A DNA stretch of 51,571 nucleotides from Balneolales bacterium (GTDB taxonomy: Bacteria > Bacteroidota > Rhodothermia > Balneolales > Cyclonatronaceae). The notes under the pieces were generated by a model that did no database searches, was not told the origin of the DNA, and worked only from the letters and a program-made list of their open reading frames with translations. The stretch spans positions 1-51,571 of the forward strand of contig JAFIET010000017.1 in assembly GCA_020832405.1 (NCBI GenBank), written 5' to 3'. Numbering within the stretch: the first letter of the stretch is position 1; the number at the start of each line of letters is the position of its first letter. Shown piece by piece: positions 51,545 to 51,571 of the stretch. The translations under genes were made by a program, and so were the position numbers.

Positions 51545-51571
51545 GGGTTCGGGTTCAGGTTCAGGTTCAGG
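51545..51571 (+). repeat. Hexanucleotide tandem repeat RGGTTC at window edge
   Basis: Four copies of (G/A)GGTTC at 51545-51568 and the start of a fifth, cut by the window end. It sits 44 bp before the RIC start codon, in its promoter region or in the end of a neighbouring gene. The full copy number cannot be seen. Confidence 0.7.

Noticed and set aside
1-51571. rRNA, tRNA, transposase or integrase genes
   Set aside because: None recognised on either strand; no inverted repeats flanking an IS-like open frame.

Overview
The window reads as a chromosomal segment of a Bacteroidota-type bacterium, most likely from the Balneolota/Rhodothermota side. This rests on a SusC/SusD pair, many Sec-lipoproteins with acidic residues just after the lipobox cysteine, candidate promoters of the TTG-N20-TAnnTTTG kind, and GC-rich coding DNA. 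No rRNA, tRNA or CRISPR array was seen, so the assignment is inference.

Layout. (1) 36-5815: a bidirectional terminator, thioredoxin, the replicative polymerase subunit DnaE and a kinase-like orphan. (2) 5944-11833: a sucrose locus made of a divergent LacI regulator, an SSS symporter, a PfkB sugar kinase and amylosucrase. Together they would import sucrose, build alpha-glucan from its glucose half and phosphorylate the released fructose. Perfect LacI-type operators lie in the divergent promoter region. (3) 11941-35950: a large accessory island. It has five FG-GAP/VCBS beta-propeller proteins with ASPIC/UnbV (CRTAC1-like) domains, four of them lipoproteins, plus an orphan RnfD/NqrB-like membrane protein, a SusC/SusD pair, a small lipoprotein and a KilA-N protein. 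It encodes no recognisable glycosidase, lyase, sulfatase or peptidase, so neither substrate nor chemistry can be read from it. This is the best candidate here for an uncharacterised surface system. (4) 36220-36817: an overlapping antitoxin/PIN-toxin pair. (5) 36884-40814: a minus-strand group of a flavin-dependent-halogenase-like enzyme, a radical SAM enzyme and an asparagine-synthetase-like enzyme, looking like a compact natural-product or modification cluster. (6) 40944-42438: a DUF4143-type ATPase followed by a 300 bp gap packed with GCTTA-N6-TAAGC inverted repeats. (7) 42439-48065: a signalling operon (small membrane protein, CbrA/CrbS-like symporter-histidine kinase, stand-alone receiver, and a membrane sensor fused to a DnaQ-type exonuclease). 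(8) 48388-51501: housekeeping and stress genes (long-form dCTP deaminase, BFD-like [2Fe-2S] protein, RsmE, RIC/ScdA).

Regulatory thread. Palindromes with the LacI-family core AANCGNTT occur between lacI and the symporter (two), before the first VCBS operon (one) and before susC (two). One sugar regulator, or a pair of related ones, may therefore link the sucrose genes to the VCBS/SusCD island. susC/susD also use Arg CGT and Gly GGT codons much more than their neighbours, as highly expressed genes do.
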